A stretch of 64,000 nucleotides of DNA, from contig NZ_CP012150.1 in assembly GCF_001187505.1 (NCBI RefSeq), forward strand, positions 3,410,001 to 3,474,000, written 5' to 3'. Of this stretch, positions 43,452 through 52,651 are shown piece by piece. Origin of the DNA: Mycolicibacterium goodii. Its GTDB lineage: Bacteria > Actinomycetota > Actinomycetes > Mycobacteriales > Mycobacteriaceae. Positions within the stretch are counted from its first letter, which is position 1. The number at the start of each line of letters is the position of its first letter. The position numbers and the translations under genes are program-made. A model generated the notes under the pieces. The model ran no database searches. It was not told the DNA's origin and saw only the letters and a list, made by a program, of their open reading frames with translations.

Positions 43452-44144
43452 GTGACCCGGTTCACTGGTCTGGTGACCACAGCCAGCCGGACAGCGAGTC
43501 GGTCGGCTCGGGCCGACCGGGCCAGCAGCACACAAGAGGCCATCCTCACCGCCGCCGAACGGCTCTACGCCGAGCACGGCGTGTTCGCGGTGTCCAACCG
43601 CCAGGTCAGCGAGGCTGCCGGGCAGGGCAACAACGCCGCGGTGGGATACCACTTCGGCACCAAGACCGACCTGGTGCGCGCGATCGAGCACAAGCACCGC
43701 GGCCCGATCGAATACCTGCGCGAGCAGATGATCGACTCGGTGCAGGGATCGGCCGACCTGCGCGGCTGGGTCGGCTGCCTCGTGCGCCCGTTGACCGATC
43801 ACCTTGCCGCACTGGGCAACCCGACCTGGTACGCGCGGTTCGCGGCCCAGGTGATGACCGACCCGGCCTACCACGACATCGTGGTGCGTGACGCCCTCAG
43901 CTCGCCGTCGCTGGTGCAGGTCGTCGAGGGAATGAACAGCTGCCTGCCGGAGCTGCCCGCCGAGATCCGGGCCGAACGAAACATCATGGCGCGCAACCTG
44001 TTGATGCACAGCTGCGCCGACCGCGAACGCGCCCTCGCCCAGGGTGCACCCGTTGCGCGTTCGTCATGGCAGGGCGCCGCGTCGGGCCTGATCGACGCCA
44101 TCGTGGGCCTGTGGTTGGCGCCGGTCACCGGAGGAGACGAGTAA
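43452..44144 (+). CDS. TetR-family regulator of the P450 operon
   Basis: A 230-residue TetR protein. Binding helices are FAVSNRQVSEAAGQGNNAAVGYHF (seen as VSEAAGQGNNAAVGYHF), residues about 50-72. The start is GTG 43452, or GTG 43473. It stands 3 bp before the ferredoxin and in front of the P450, so it is co-transcribed and may act on this operon. The 110-bp gap upstream lacks the shared GAGAAT palindrome, so it is not the obvious binder of that motif. Confidence 0.87.
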   Translation: MTRFTGLVTTASRTASRSARADRASSTQEAILTAAERLYAEHGVFAVSNRQVSEAAGQGNNAAVGYHFGTKTDLVRAIEHKHRGPIEYLREQMIDSVQGSADLRGWVGCLVRPLTDHLAALGNPTWYARFAAQVMTDPAYHDIVVRDALSSPSLVQVVEGMNSCLPELPAEIRAERNIMARNLLMHSCADRERALAQGAPVARSSWQGAASGLIDAIVGLWLAPVTGGDE

Positions 44145-44147
44145 GCA

Positions 44148-44342
44148 GTGAAGGTTTCCGTCGACCAGGACCGGTGCGTCTCGTCGGGACAGTGCGTGCT
44201 CAACGCGGGCGAGGTGTTCGACCAGCGCGACGAGGACGGCGTCGTGGAGCTGCTCGACGACAGCCCCGGCCCCGATCAGGAAGACAACGCGCGTCGCGCC
44301 GCGGCGGCCTGCCCGGCCCTGGCCATCGAGATCCACGACTGA
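44148..44342 (+). CDS. 3Fe-4S ferredoxin, P450 redox partner
   Basis: A 64-residue ferredoxin starting at GTG 44148. The cluster ligands are Cys in DRCVSSGQC (first and second ligand) and the distal Cys in AACPALAIEI, with the residue between the first two Cys as in 3Fe-4S types that lack the fourth Cys. It lies 33 bp before the P450, the classic arrangement for passing electrons to it. No ferredoxin reductase is in view. Confidence 0.9.
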   Translation: MKVSVDQDRCVSSGQCVLNAGEVFDQRDEDGVVELLDDSPGPDQEDNARRAAAACPALAIEIHD

Positions 44343-44374
44343 CACAGACCGATCGCAGAGGAACACACCGACAC

Positions 44375-45607
44375 ATGTCCGAGACCCTGACGCAGCCCAG
44401 CGCCACCGACATCCCCGGATACCCGATGGAGCGCGCGGCCGCGTGCCCGTTCGCGCCGCCGCCACAGATGCTGGAGATGAACAAGGCCAAAGGCCTGTCC
44501 CGCGTGCGGATCTGGGATGGCAGCACGCCGTGGCTCATCACCGGCCACGAGGAGGCCCGGGTGTTGTTCGCCGACTCCCGGGTGAGCGTGGACGACCGTC
44601 GTCCCGGCTTCCCACACTGGAACGAGCACATGCTGGCCACCGTGCACAAGCGACCGCGGTCGGTTTTCACCTCGGATGCCGAGGAGCACACCCGGTTTCG
44701 CCGGATGCTGTCCAAGCCGTTCACGTTCCGGCGCGTCGAGGGACTGCGTCCGGCCATCCAGAAGATCACCGACGAGTGCATCGACGCGATCCTCGCCGGA
44801 CCGCAGCCGGCCGACATCGTCGACAAGCTCGCGCTGCCGGTGCCCACGGTCGTGATCAGCGAGATGCTCGGTGTCCCTTACGAGGACCACGAGTTCTTCC
44901 AAGAGCACGCCAACGCGGGCCTGGCTCGTTACGCCGCCGCGGACGCCATGCAGAAGGGCGCGATGAGCCTGCACGAGTACCTGATCAACCTGATCGAGAA
45001 GAAGCAGGCCGAGCCGGCCGAGGACGCCGTGTCCGATCTGGCCGAGCGGGTGAGCGCGGGTGAGCTCAGCGTCAAGGAGGCGGCCCAGCTGGGCACGGGC
45101 CTGCTGATCGCCGGGCACGAGACCACGGCCAACATGATCGGCATCGGCATCCTCGCGCTGCTGGAGAATCCCGAGCAGGCCGATTTCCTGCGCAACGCCG
45201 AGGATCCGAAGGTGATCGCCAACGCGGTCGAGGAACTCATGCGGTACCTGTCGATCATCCAGACCGGGCAGCGCCGGGTCGCGGTAGAGGACATCGAGAT
45301 CGGCGGCGAGACCATCAGGGCCGGCGAGGGCATCATCATCGACCTGGTGCCCGCCAACTGGGATGCCAAGGCGTTCTCCGAGCCCGAGAAGCTCGACCTG
45401 ACCCGCGACGCCGGCCAGCAGCTCGGCTTCGGCTTCGGCAGGCATCAGTGCGTGGGCCAGCAGCTCGCGCGCGCCGAACTGCAGATCGTGTTCCACACCC
45501 TGTTGCGCCGCATTCCCACGCTGCGCCTGGCGATCCCGCTCGAGGAGGTGCCGTTCAAGCACGACCGGCTCGCTTACGGCGTCTACGAACTTCCCGTCGC
45601 CTGGTGA
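44375..45607 (+). CDS. cytochrome P450
   Basis: A 410-residue bacterial P450. It has the I-helix AGHETT (O2 activation), the K-helix EELMRYL (E-x-x-R), and the heme loop FGFGRHQCVGQQLAR with Cys359 as ligand. The N-terminus is soluble. ATG 44375, 32 bp after the ferredoxin. It resembles the CYP105/CYP107-like actinobacterial type and would hydroxylate a substrate of the pathway. The operon continues to an amidohydrolase 40 bp on. Confidence 0.92.
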   Translation: MSETLTQPSATDIPGYPMERAAACPFAPPPQMLEMNKAKGLSRVRIWDGSTPWLITGHEEARVLFADSRVSVDDRRPGFPHWNEHMLATVHKRPRSVFTSDAEEHTRFRRMLSKPFTFRRVEGLRPAIQKITDECIDAILAGPQPADIVDKLALPVPTVVISEMLGVPYEDHEFFQEHANAGLARYAAADAMQKGAMSLHEYLINLIEKKQAEPAEDAVSDLAERVSAGELSVKEAAQLGTGLLIAGHETTANMIGIGILALLENPEQADFLRNAEDPKVIANAVEELMRYLSIIQTGQRRVAVEDIEIGGETIRAGEGIIIDLVPANWDAKAFSEPEKLDLTRDAGQQLGFGFGRHQCVGQQLARAELQIVFHTLLRRIPTLRLAIPLEEVPFKHDRLAYGVYELPVAW

Positions 45608-45647
45608 TCCGCGACGCATCCCACCGGCCCAGATTGGAGTGACCACG

Positions 45648-46814
45648 ATGTCCGTCGCTACTCGAACGCTTTATCCGCCCGAAGGTTTCGGAGCACCCAA
45701 GTTTCGCAAAGGCCACGCGACGGGGGACTTCGGTCTGCCCAAGGGAATCGAGGTCTTCTCGGCCGACAACCACATCTCGGTTGCCGACGACATCTTCTAC
45801 GACCGGTTCCCCGAGGAACTCAAGGGCGCCGCACCGCGCATCTGGTACGAGGACGGCGCGTACATGGTCGGCATGAAGGGCAAGGCGTGGACCGGGGGAG
45901 ACTTCGGCCGGGTGCTCATGCAGTACGACGACCTCGCCGGTGCCGCGTCCAACAACATCGCCGCGCGCGTGCGCGAACTCAAAGAGGACGGCATCGACAA
46001 GGAACTCGCGTTCCCCAACGCGGTGCTGGCCCTGTTCCACTACCCGGACAAGGCCATCCGCGAGCGCGTGTTCCGCATCTACAACGAGCACATCGCGGCG
46101 CTGCAGGAGGAGTCGAAGGGCCACTTCTACGGCGTCGGCCTGATCAACTGGTGGGATCCGAAGGGCACCCGCGCCACGCTCGAGCAACTCAAATCCCTTG
46201 GACTGCGGACGTTCCTGCTGCCGCTGAACCCGGGCAAGGACGACGAGGGCAACGTCTACGACTACGGCAGCACCGCGATGGACGCGGTGTGGGACGAGAT
46301 CGAGGAGTCGGGCATCCCGGTCAGCCACCACATCGGTGAGACCCCGCCCAAGACGCCGTGCGAGAACAACAGCGTGGTGGTCGGCATGATGGTCAACGTC
46401 GACTCGTTCCGCGAACAGTTCGCCAAGTACGTGTTCTCGGGCATCCTCGACCGGCACCCCAACCTCAAGATCGGCTGGTTCGAGGGCGGCATCGCGTGGG
46501 TGCCCACCGCCTTGCAGGACGCCGAGCACATGCTGGCCTCCTACCGGCACATGTTCAATCACGAACTGCAGCAAGACATCCGGCACTACTGGGACCACCA
46601 CATGTGCGCGTCGTTCATGGTCGACCCGCTGGGCCTGCGGCTCATCGACGACATCGGCGTGGACAACGTGATGTGGTCCAGCGACTATCCGCACAACGAG
46701 TCCACCTTCGGATACTCGGAGAAGTCGCTGGCCACCGTCGTCGACGCGGTCGGCCCGGAGAACGCGGTCAAGATCGTGAGCACCAACATCCAGAAGTTCC
46801 TGGGGCTGCAGTGA
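45648..46814 (+). CDS. amidohydrolase 2-family protein
   Basis: A 388-residue metal-dependent TIM-barrel hydrolase or decarboxylase. Features: the opening EVFSADNHISVADD, where the usual HxH is altered to Asp-Asn-His, then SHHIGETPP and the catalytic Asp in WSSDYPHNEST. Family members include decarboxylases of hydroxyaromatic acids and hydratases. ATG 45648 (GTG 45639 possible). It overlaps the M24 gene by 4 bp. The start of a paralogue appears at 63878. Confidence 0.87.
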   Translation: MSVATRTLYPPEGFGAPKFRKGHATGDFGLPKGIEVFSADNHISVADDIFYDRFPEELKGAAPRIWYEDGAYMVGMKGKAWTGGDFGRVLMQYDDLAGAASNNIAARVRELKEDGIDKELAFPNAVLALFHYPDKAIRERVFRIYNEHIAALQEESKGHFYGVGLINWWDPKGTRATLEQLKSLGLRTFLLPLNPGKDDEGNVYDYGSTAMDAVWDEIEESGIPVSHHIGETPPKTPCENNSVVVGMMVNVDSFREQFAKYVFSGILDRHPNLKIGWFEGGIAWVPTALQDAEHMLASYRHMFNHELQQDIRHYWDHHMCASFMVDPLGLRLIDDIGVDNVMWSSDYPHNESTFGYSEKSLATVVDAVGPENAVKIVSTNIQKFLGLQ

Positions 46815-48088
46815 CTTCAGTGACCACGTTTACCGAGACCGGGGTCACCCAGATCGCGAGCACCGGTCTGACGTGGCTCGACATCCCGGCCGAACCGGAT
46901 TTCGCGCGATTGCGCCGGGACGTGTCGGCGCGGTTGCACACCGCGATGGCCGAGCAGGGTGTCGACGCGCTCGTGCTGCTCGGCAACAGCAACGTCATGT
47001 ATGCGACCGGCATCAGTTGGCCGCTTGCGGACGCGGGTCTGTCGCACGTCGAACGGCCCGTCGCGATCGTGCTGGCCGATGACGAACACCCACACCTGTA
47101 CCTGCCGTTCCGTGAGGGTGCGGCGATGGAGTCGGGGGTGCCCGACGACCACCTGCACGGCGCGGTCTACCTCGAATTCGACGAGGGCGTCGAGCAGTTC
47201 GGGCAGATCGTGGCCGCCCTGGTGCCCGCCGGAGCGAAGATCGCCGTCGACGAACTGACCGGCGCGATGCGGCGTGCGGGGACCGCGCTGTTCGCGGAAC
47301 CACCCGTGGATGCCGCGGCGACGATCGGCGCGGCGAAGATCGTCAAGACCGTCGACCAGATCTCGGCCCTGCGCCGGGCCACCCAGATCACCGAACTGGC
47401 CGTGGCCGAGATCCACAAATCGGTGGCACCGGGTGTGCGCCAGATCGACCTGTCGGCCGAATTCGTCCGTCGCGCTTTCGAACTCGGCGCCACCACCAAC
47501 ATGTTCGACTCGATCTGGCAGGTCATGCCCGGCTCGCGCGCCGAGGGAACGTGGACGACGCACGGCGACCTCGCGCTGCCGCTGCTGACCACCGAACGGG
47601 AACTGCGACGAGGTGACGTGCTGTGGACCGACGTCTCCATCTCGTACCACGGCTACTGCTCCGACCACGGGCGCACCTGGATCGTCGGGCAGGATCCGAC
47701 ACCGGCGCAGCAGCAGCAGTTCGACAGGTGGAGCGAGATCGTCGACGCCGTGCTGTCGGTGACCAGGGCCGGCGCGACGTGTGGTGACCTGGGACGCGCG
47801 GCCACGAAGGCCGCGGGCGGACGCAAACCGTGGCTGCCGCACTTCTACCTGGGTCACGGCATCGGCACCAGTGCGGCCGAGATGCCGATGATCGGCACCG
47901 ATCTCGGCCAGGACTGGGACGACAGCTTCGTCTTCCCCGACGGCATGCTGCTGGTGTTCGAGCCCGTGGTGTGGGAGGACGGCACCGGCGGCTACCGCGG
48001 CGAGGAGATCGTCGTGGTCACCGAGGGCGGCTGGATGCCGCTGACCGCATATCCGTACGACCCCTATGAGGTGTCCCGTGGGAATTGA
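46811..48088 (+). CDS. M24-family (creatinase/prolidase-like) hydrolase
   Basis: A 425-residue pita-bread enzyme. Residues about 30-180 form the N-terminal creatinase domain and the rest the M24 catalytic domain, with Asp in LWTDVSISYHGYCSDHGRTW (two Asp metal ligands), His in LGHGIGTSA and Glu in FEPVVW and EEIVVV. All metal ligands seem present. GTG 46811 overlaps the amidohydrolase stop. Pita-bread enzymes in catabolic operons often hydrolyse or decarboxylate non-peptide substrates. The next gene is a diverged copy. Confidence 0.85.
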   Translation: MTSVTTFTETGVTQIASTGLTWLDIPAEPDFARLRRDVSARLHTAMAEQGVDALVLLGNSNVMYATGISWPLADAGLSHVERPVAIVLADDEHPHLYLPFREGAAMESGVPDDHLHGAVYLEFDEGVEQFGQIVAALVPAGAKIAVDELTGAMRRAGTALFAEPPVDAAATIGAAKIVKTVDQISALRRATQITELAVAEIHKSVAPGVRQIDLSAEFVRRAFELGATTNMFDSIWQVMPGSRAEGTWTTHGDLALPLLTTERELRRGDVLWTDVSISYHGYCSDHGRTWIVGQDPTPAQQQQFDRWSEIVDAVLSVTRAGATCGDLGRAATKAAGGRKPWLPHFYLGHGIGTSAAEMPMIGTDLGQDWDDSFVFPDGMLLVFEPVVWEDGTGGYRGEEIVVVTEGGWMPLTAYPYDPYEVSRGN

Positions 48089-49217
48089 CATCGAGGCCGA
48101 CGACCGGGCGCTGCGGGTCAGCCGCCGCGAGCGTGCGCTGACCCAGATGGAGGCCTACGACCTCGATGTGCTGGTGCTCGGCAGGCAGGCCAACGTGCGC
48201 TACATCTCGGGCGCACCGCAACTGTGGGTCGTCGGCACCCGCCCGTTCGGACCCATCTGCACCTACGTCCGCGAGACGGGGGAGATCCACCTCAACAGCA
48301 CGTGGGACGAGGGCATCCCCGAGGAGATCCCGCACGAGAACCTCTACGGGCTGGCGTGGAACCCCATGACGCTCATCGGGGTGCTGCAGAACATCAAGGG
48401 CACCGAGACCGCACGCCGCGTCGGAACCGACGCTCTGACACCGACGTTCGCCAAGCTGCTGCCCATGGCGTTCCCGCAGGCCGAACTCGTCGACGGCGAG
48501 CAGGCCATGCGGGACGCGCGCCGGATCAAGACACCCGAGGAGATCGACGCGTTGCGGTACGCGTTGTCGATCGCCGAGAAAGGTCTGGCCAGCGGTGTCG
48601 CGGAGCTGAGCGCGGGCACCACCGAACAGGCCCTCGCCGGTGCGATCCTCGAGGCCGAGGCCGCAGGCGGCGTCAGCACCCCGGCGACCCAGGACGCCGC
48701 ATGGGTCACCTCGAAAGACCATCCGTGGCGGCGCGCCGATGGCGCGGCCCACCCACCCGGCAGAGTGCGCGACGGCGATCTGGTGGCGCTGTCGGCCGGT
48801 GTGCTCGCCGACGGATACGTCGCCGAGGTCGCGCGCACGCTGTACGTGGGCGAACCGACCGACGCGGTGCGCGCGCTGTACCGGCGTCGAGATGAGCTGT
48901 GGGACAGGCTCACCGACGCATGCCGCCCCGGAAGACCCACCAGCGCGCTGCTCGACGCCTACCAGCAGGCCGGTGAACCCTTGCCCGCCATGCCCGTCGC
49001 GCACGGTCTCGGCCTGGGATTCGATCCGCCCGTGGTGTCGCCGAGCCTGCGGGCCACGGCCGACGCCGAACGATTGGAGCAGGGAATGGTGTTGGCCGTC
49101 ACGAGTTACGTGTGGGAGCGAGGCATCGGCGCGGTGTTCACGCGCGACGCCGTGGTCATCGGGGCCGACGGTCCCGACGTGTTGACGGCGACGTACAGCG
49201 AGGCCGTCCATGGCTGA
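48078..49217 (+). CDS. M24-family protein, degenerate paralogue
   Basis: A 379-residue M24-fold protein. The N-terminal domain LDVLVLGRQANVRYISGAPQ is well kept. In the catalytic domain several metal-ligand positions differ from the preceding gene: the Asp pair segment reads ALSAGVLADGYVAEVART and the His segment reads AHGLGLGF. It may be a non-metal partner forming a heterodimer with the neighbour. The start is GTG 48078 behind GAGGTG; ATG 48066 would overlap the neighbour by 23 bp. Confidence 0.8.
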   Translation: MGIDIEADDRALRVSRRERALTQMEAYDLDVLVLGRQANVRYISGAPQLWVVGTRPFGPICTYVRETGEIHLNSTWDEGIPEEIPHENLYGLAWNPMTLIGVLQNIKGTETARRVGTDALTPTFAKLLPMAFPQAELVDGEQAMRDARRIKTPEEIDALRYALSIAEKGLASGVAELSAGTTEQALAGAILEAEAAGGVSTPATQDAAWVTSKDHPWRRADGAAHPPGRVRDGDLVALSAGVLADGYVAEVARTLYVGEPTDAVRALYRRRDELWDRLTDACRPGRPTSALLDAYQQAGEPLPAMPVAHGLGLGFDPPVVSPSLRATADAERLEQGMVLAVTSYVWERGIGAVFTRDAVVIGADGPDVLTATYSEAVHG

Positions 49218-50166
49218 GCGGCCCGGTCCGGAAGAGATCATCCGCTACCAGAAGGACCCCGGGACCAAGATCGCGACCATCACGTTCAACCGGCCCGAGT
49301 TCCTCAACGCGCCGACGTCGATGGCCCGGTTGCGCTACGCCGACGTGCTGCGGGCGGCCAACGCCGACAACGACGTCAAGGTCGTCGTCATCCGCGGGGT
49401 GGGGGACAACCTGGGCAGCGGAGCAGACCTGCCGGAGTTCATGGAGGGCAACGACAATCCGGCGGCGCGACTGGCCGAACTGCGGTTGGAGGATGACGGT
49501 GTCGGTGAGGTGATCTACCCGCCCAAGGGCACGTTCCGTAACGGCGCCACGATCTCGGCCTGGTACGCCAACCCGCAGGCGGGTAACCGGGCGCTGCAGG
49601 ATTTCAAGAAGATCAGCATCGTCGAGGCCAAGGGCTACTGCTACGGCTGGCACTTCTACCAGTGCGCCGACGCCGACCTCGTGATCTCCAGCGAGGACGC
49701 GCTGTTCGGGCATCCGTCGTTCCGCTACCACGGCTGGGGCCCGCGCATGTGGACCTGGGTCCAGATGATGGGGCTGCGCAAGTTCCAGGAGATGGTGTTC
49801 ACCGGCCGCCCGTTCACGGCTGCCGAGATGTATGACTGCAACTTCCTCAACAAGGTCGTGCCGCGCGATCGACTGGAGGACGAAGTCGCCAAGTACGCGC
49901 TGGCGTGTGCGCGTAACCGCCCGGTGGACACGGTGTTCCAGCAGAAGATGTTCTTCGAGATCTTCAAGCAGCAGCAGGGCGAATACCTGGGCAGCCTGCT
50001 CAGCGCGTTCTTCGAGTCCATGGGCAACGGTGTTGCCAACGACAGCGACGACGACCTCGACATGTTCGAATCGATCGACTCGGGCCTGTCGGCCGCGGTC
50101 AACGACAACGACAGCAAGTTCCCACCCGAGTTCCGGCTCTCCAAGAAAAACCGGGCCAAACCCTGA
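49210..50166 (+). CDS. crotonase-family protein (non-classical)
   Basis: A 318-residue crotonase-fold protein with ITFNRPEFLNAP, RGVGDNLGSGADLPEF as the oxyanion loop, and KGYCYGWHFYQCADADLVIS. The catalytic Glu positions of hydratases read Phe and Phe/Arg here (GWHFYQ, HPSFRYHGWG). It has a 60-residue C-terminal extension ending FPPEFRLSKKNRAKP. The start ATG 49210 overlaps the M24 stop. It resembles the crotonase at 55566 in the YHG motif, so both may catalyse related C-C hydrolysis or isomerisation. Confidence 0.83.
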   Translation: MAERPGPEEIIRYQKDPGTKIATITFNRPEFLNAPTSMARLRYADVLRAANADNDVKVVVIRGVGDNLGSGADLPEFMEGNDNPAARLAELRLEDDGVGEVIYPPKGTFRNGATISAWYANPQAGNRALQDFKKISIVEAKGYCYGWHFYQCADADLVISSEDALFGHPSFRYHGWGPRMWTWVQMMGLRKFQEMVFTGRPFTAAEMYDCNFLNKVVPRDRLEDEVAKYALACARNRPVDTVFQQKMFFEIFKQQQGEYLGSLLSAFFESMGNGVANDSDDDLDMFESIDSGLSAAVNDNDSKFPPEFRLSKKNRAKP

Positions 50167-50195
50167 CCTGACTCTTGGGCGGAAAGGGGACGTGC

Positions 50196-52625
50196 ATGAG
50201 TTCATCGCCGGGGCCACTTGACGGGTACACCGTCGTCGACCTGACGTACGGCATCGCCGGGGGCTACGCCACCAAACTCATCGCCGACGGTGGTGCCGAC
50301 GTCGTGAAGATCGAGGCGCCGGAGGGTGATCCGCTGCGCCGGTGGTCGGCCTCGGGCGCGGTGATCGAACCGGGCACCCACGGGGCCCTGTTCGGTTTTC
50401 TGGCCGGTGGCAAGCGCAGCGTTGTGATCGATCCCGCCGTCGACGCCGATCTCAACCTGCTGGCCCGGCTCGCCGGCTCGGCCGATGTCGTGGTGTGGTC
50501 ACCGGAATCACCTGTCGCGCAACGTATTTCTCCGCAGGAGCTGCACGACCGCCACCCACACCTGGTGGTCACCGCGATCACGCCGTTCGGACTCGACGGG
50601 CCGTGGTGCGACCGGCCCGCCACCGAGTTCACGCTGCAGGCCTGGTCCGGCGGCGCGATCGGCATCGGGCGGGGCGTGCAGGACCGTGCCCCGGTGTCGA
50701 TCGGCGGGCAGGTGGGCGACTGGCTCACCGGCGCCTACGCCGCGGCGATGACGCTGTCGTTCCTGACGCGCAGGCACCGCGACGGGCATGGTGAACTGAT
50801 CGATCTGTCCAAGCTCGAATCGCAGATCCTGGGCCTGACCTACTATCCCGTGACCTACTTCGAGATGCTCGGCAGGCCGTGGCGCACCGAACGGCGCCCG
50901 ACGGTTCCCGGGGTGGCGCAGGCGGCCGACGGCCTGGTGGCCCTCGGGTGCGGCACGGCCCAGCAGTGGTGGGATCTGTGCGCCATGTCGGGTCACGACG
51001 AGTGGATCGACGAGACCTCCGAGCTCACCATCACCGAGCAGGCCAACCTGCACGCCGAGGAGCTCTACGAGTGGCTGCGGGATCAGCGCGTCGACGACGT
51101 GCGCGACCTCGCGTCGGCGTTCCGCATCCCCAACTCGCCCGTGGGCAACGGCGAGAACGTCACGAAGACGGACCATTTCGTCGAGCGCGGCAGCTTCGTG
51201 CAGCATCCCGACGGCGGGTTCACCGCACCGAACCACCCCTACCGGATCGCCGGCGTCGCGCTGAGACCTCCTACCGCCGCGCCGAGACTCGGCGAGCACA
51301 CCGACGCGATCCGCACGGCCGCACCCACGCCCCGACCGGCCCCGGCGGGGCCGCCCGCGCGCGACCGCCTGCCGTTCTCGGGACTGCGCGTCCTGGACAT
51401 GACCACGTTCTGGGCCGGACCGTCGTGCACGCACATCCTCGGCATGCTCGGCGCCGAGGTCATCCACGTCGAGTCCACGGTGCGCCCCGACGGCACGCGC
51501 CTGATCGCGGGCATCCCGGCCTCCGAGGGACAGTGGTGGGAACGCTCACCGATCTTCAGCGCGCTCAACACCAACAAGAAGGGCATCACGCTCGATTTCC
51601 AGACCGAGCAGGGCCGAGACCTGTTGCGCCGCCTGATCGCGACGTCCGACGTGGTGGTGGAGAACTTCACCCCCCGCGTGATCGACCAGATCGGCCTCGA
51701 CTTCGACACCGTGCGCGCCGTGCGCGCGGACGTCATCATGCTGCGCATGCCGGGCTTCGGTCTGGACGGGCCGTGGCGCGACAATCCGGCGTTCGCCTAC
51801 ATCATCGAGGACGCCTCGGGTCTGAGCTGGCTCACCGGGTTCGCCGATCGCACACCGTTCGAGCCGTACTCGGTGGGCGATCCCAACGCGGGCATCCACG
51901 CGCTCAGCGCGCTGCTGCTGGCACTTGAGCACCGCCGGCGTACCGGGCAGGGCACGCTGATCGAGGCCGCGATGGTCGACGCGGCACTGCACATCGCCGC
52001 CGAGCAGGTGATCGAGTTCTCGGCGTACGGTGCGCTGCTGCAGCGCGACGGGAACCGCGGGCCCGCCGCTGCGCCGCAGGGGCTGTACCGCACCGCCGAG
52101 ATCGACGAGTTCGACCGGCCCGACAGCTGGGTCGCGATCGCGGTGAGCACCGACGCCCAGTGGGATGCCCTGCGCCACGCGCTCGGTGACCCGGCATGGG
52201 CGTCGGATCCGGACTTGTCCAGCCACGCGGGTCGCCGCGCACACCACGACCGGATCGACGAGGAACTCGCCGGCTGGTGTGCGTCCCGCAGCGGCGACGC
52301 CGTCGTCGAGACGTTGTGGCCTGCCGGCGTGCCGGTCGCCAAGGTCATGCAACCGCACCGGCAAATGGAGCTGGAGCAGTTGCGGCACCGGCGGTTCTTC
52401 GAGTTCGTCGGGCATCCGGTGAACCCGGCGGCCGCGCACAGCACCCTGCCGGTGTCGCTGGCCAATGGGCCCAGGGAGTTCCACCGCAGGCCGGCGCCGC
52501 TGCTGGGTGAGCACAACGACGAGTTGCTCGCGCAGCTCGGCCTTGGCGATGACGAGATCGCCGCGCTGGCCGAGGACGGGATCATCGGAAACGAACCGGG
52601 CCCCGCCAAACGCGTGACGCGCTGA
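50196..52625 (+). CDS. double-length type III CoA-transferase (CaiB/BaiF fusion)
   Basis: An 809-residue protein made of two family III CoA-transferase units, about 1-375 and 395-805. Each starts with the characteristic segment (DGYTVVDLTYGIAGGYATKLIADGGADVVK, seen as VVDLTYGIAGGYATKL; and GLRVLDMTTFWAGPSCTHIL). The position of the catalytic Asp reads Glu in the first unit (DLSKLES) and Asp in the second (AAMVDAA), so only the second may form the acyl anhydride. Single-unit enzymes are about 400 residues and dimerise as interlocked rings, so the fusion probably replaces a dimer. ATG 50196 behind GGAAAGGGG. Confidence 0.87.
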   Translation: MSSSPGPLDGYTVVDLTYGIAGGYATKLIADGGADVVKIEAPEGDPLRRWSASGAVIEPGTHGALFGFLAGGKRSVVIDPAVDADLNLLARLAGSADVVVWSPESPVAQRISPQELHDRHPHLVVTAITPFGLDGPWCDRPATEFTLQAWSGGAIGIGRGVQDRAPVSIGGQVGDWLTGAYAAAMTLSFLTRRHRDGHGELIDLSKLESQILGLTYYPVTYFEMLGRPWRTERRPTVPGVAQAADGLVALGCGTAQQWWDLCAMSGHDEWIDETSELTITEQANLHAEELYEWLRDQRVDDVRDLASAFRIPNSPVGNGENVTKTDHFVERGSFVQHPDGGFTAPNHPYRIAGVALRPPTAAPRLGEHTDAIRTAAPTPRPAPAGPPARDRLPFSGLRVLDMTTFWAGPSCTHILGMLGAEVIHVESTVRPDGTRLIAGIPASEGQWWERSPIFSALNTNKKGITLDFQTEQGRDLLRRLIATSDVVVENFTPRVIDQIGLDFDTVRAVRADVIMLRMPGFGLDGPWRDNPAFAYIIEDASGLSWLTGFADRTPFEPYSVGDPNAGIHALSALLLALEHRRRTGQGTLIEAAMVDAALHIAAEQVIEFSAYGALLQRDGNRGPAAAPQGLYRTAEIDEFDRPDSWVAIAVSTDAQWDALRHALGDPAWASDPDLSSHAGRRAHHDRIDEELAGWCASRSGDAVVETLWPAGVPVAKVMQPHRQMELEQLRHRRFFEFVGHPVNPAAAHSTLPVSLANGPREFHRRPAPLLGEHNDELLAQLGLGDDEIAALAEDGIIGNEPGPAKRVTR

Positions 52626-52651
52626 CCCGGCGCGTGGGATGCTCGAAAACC

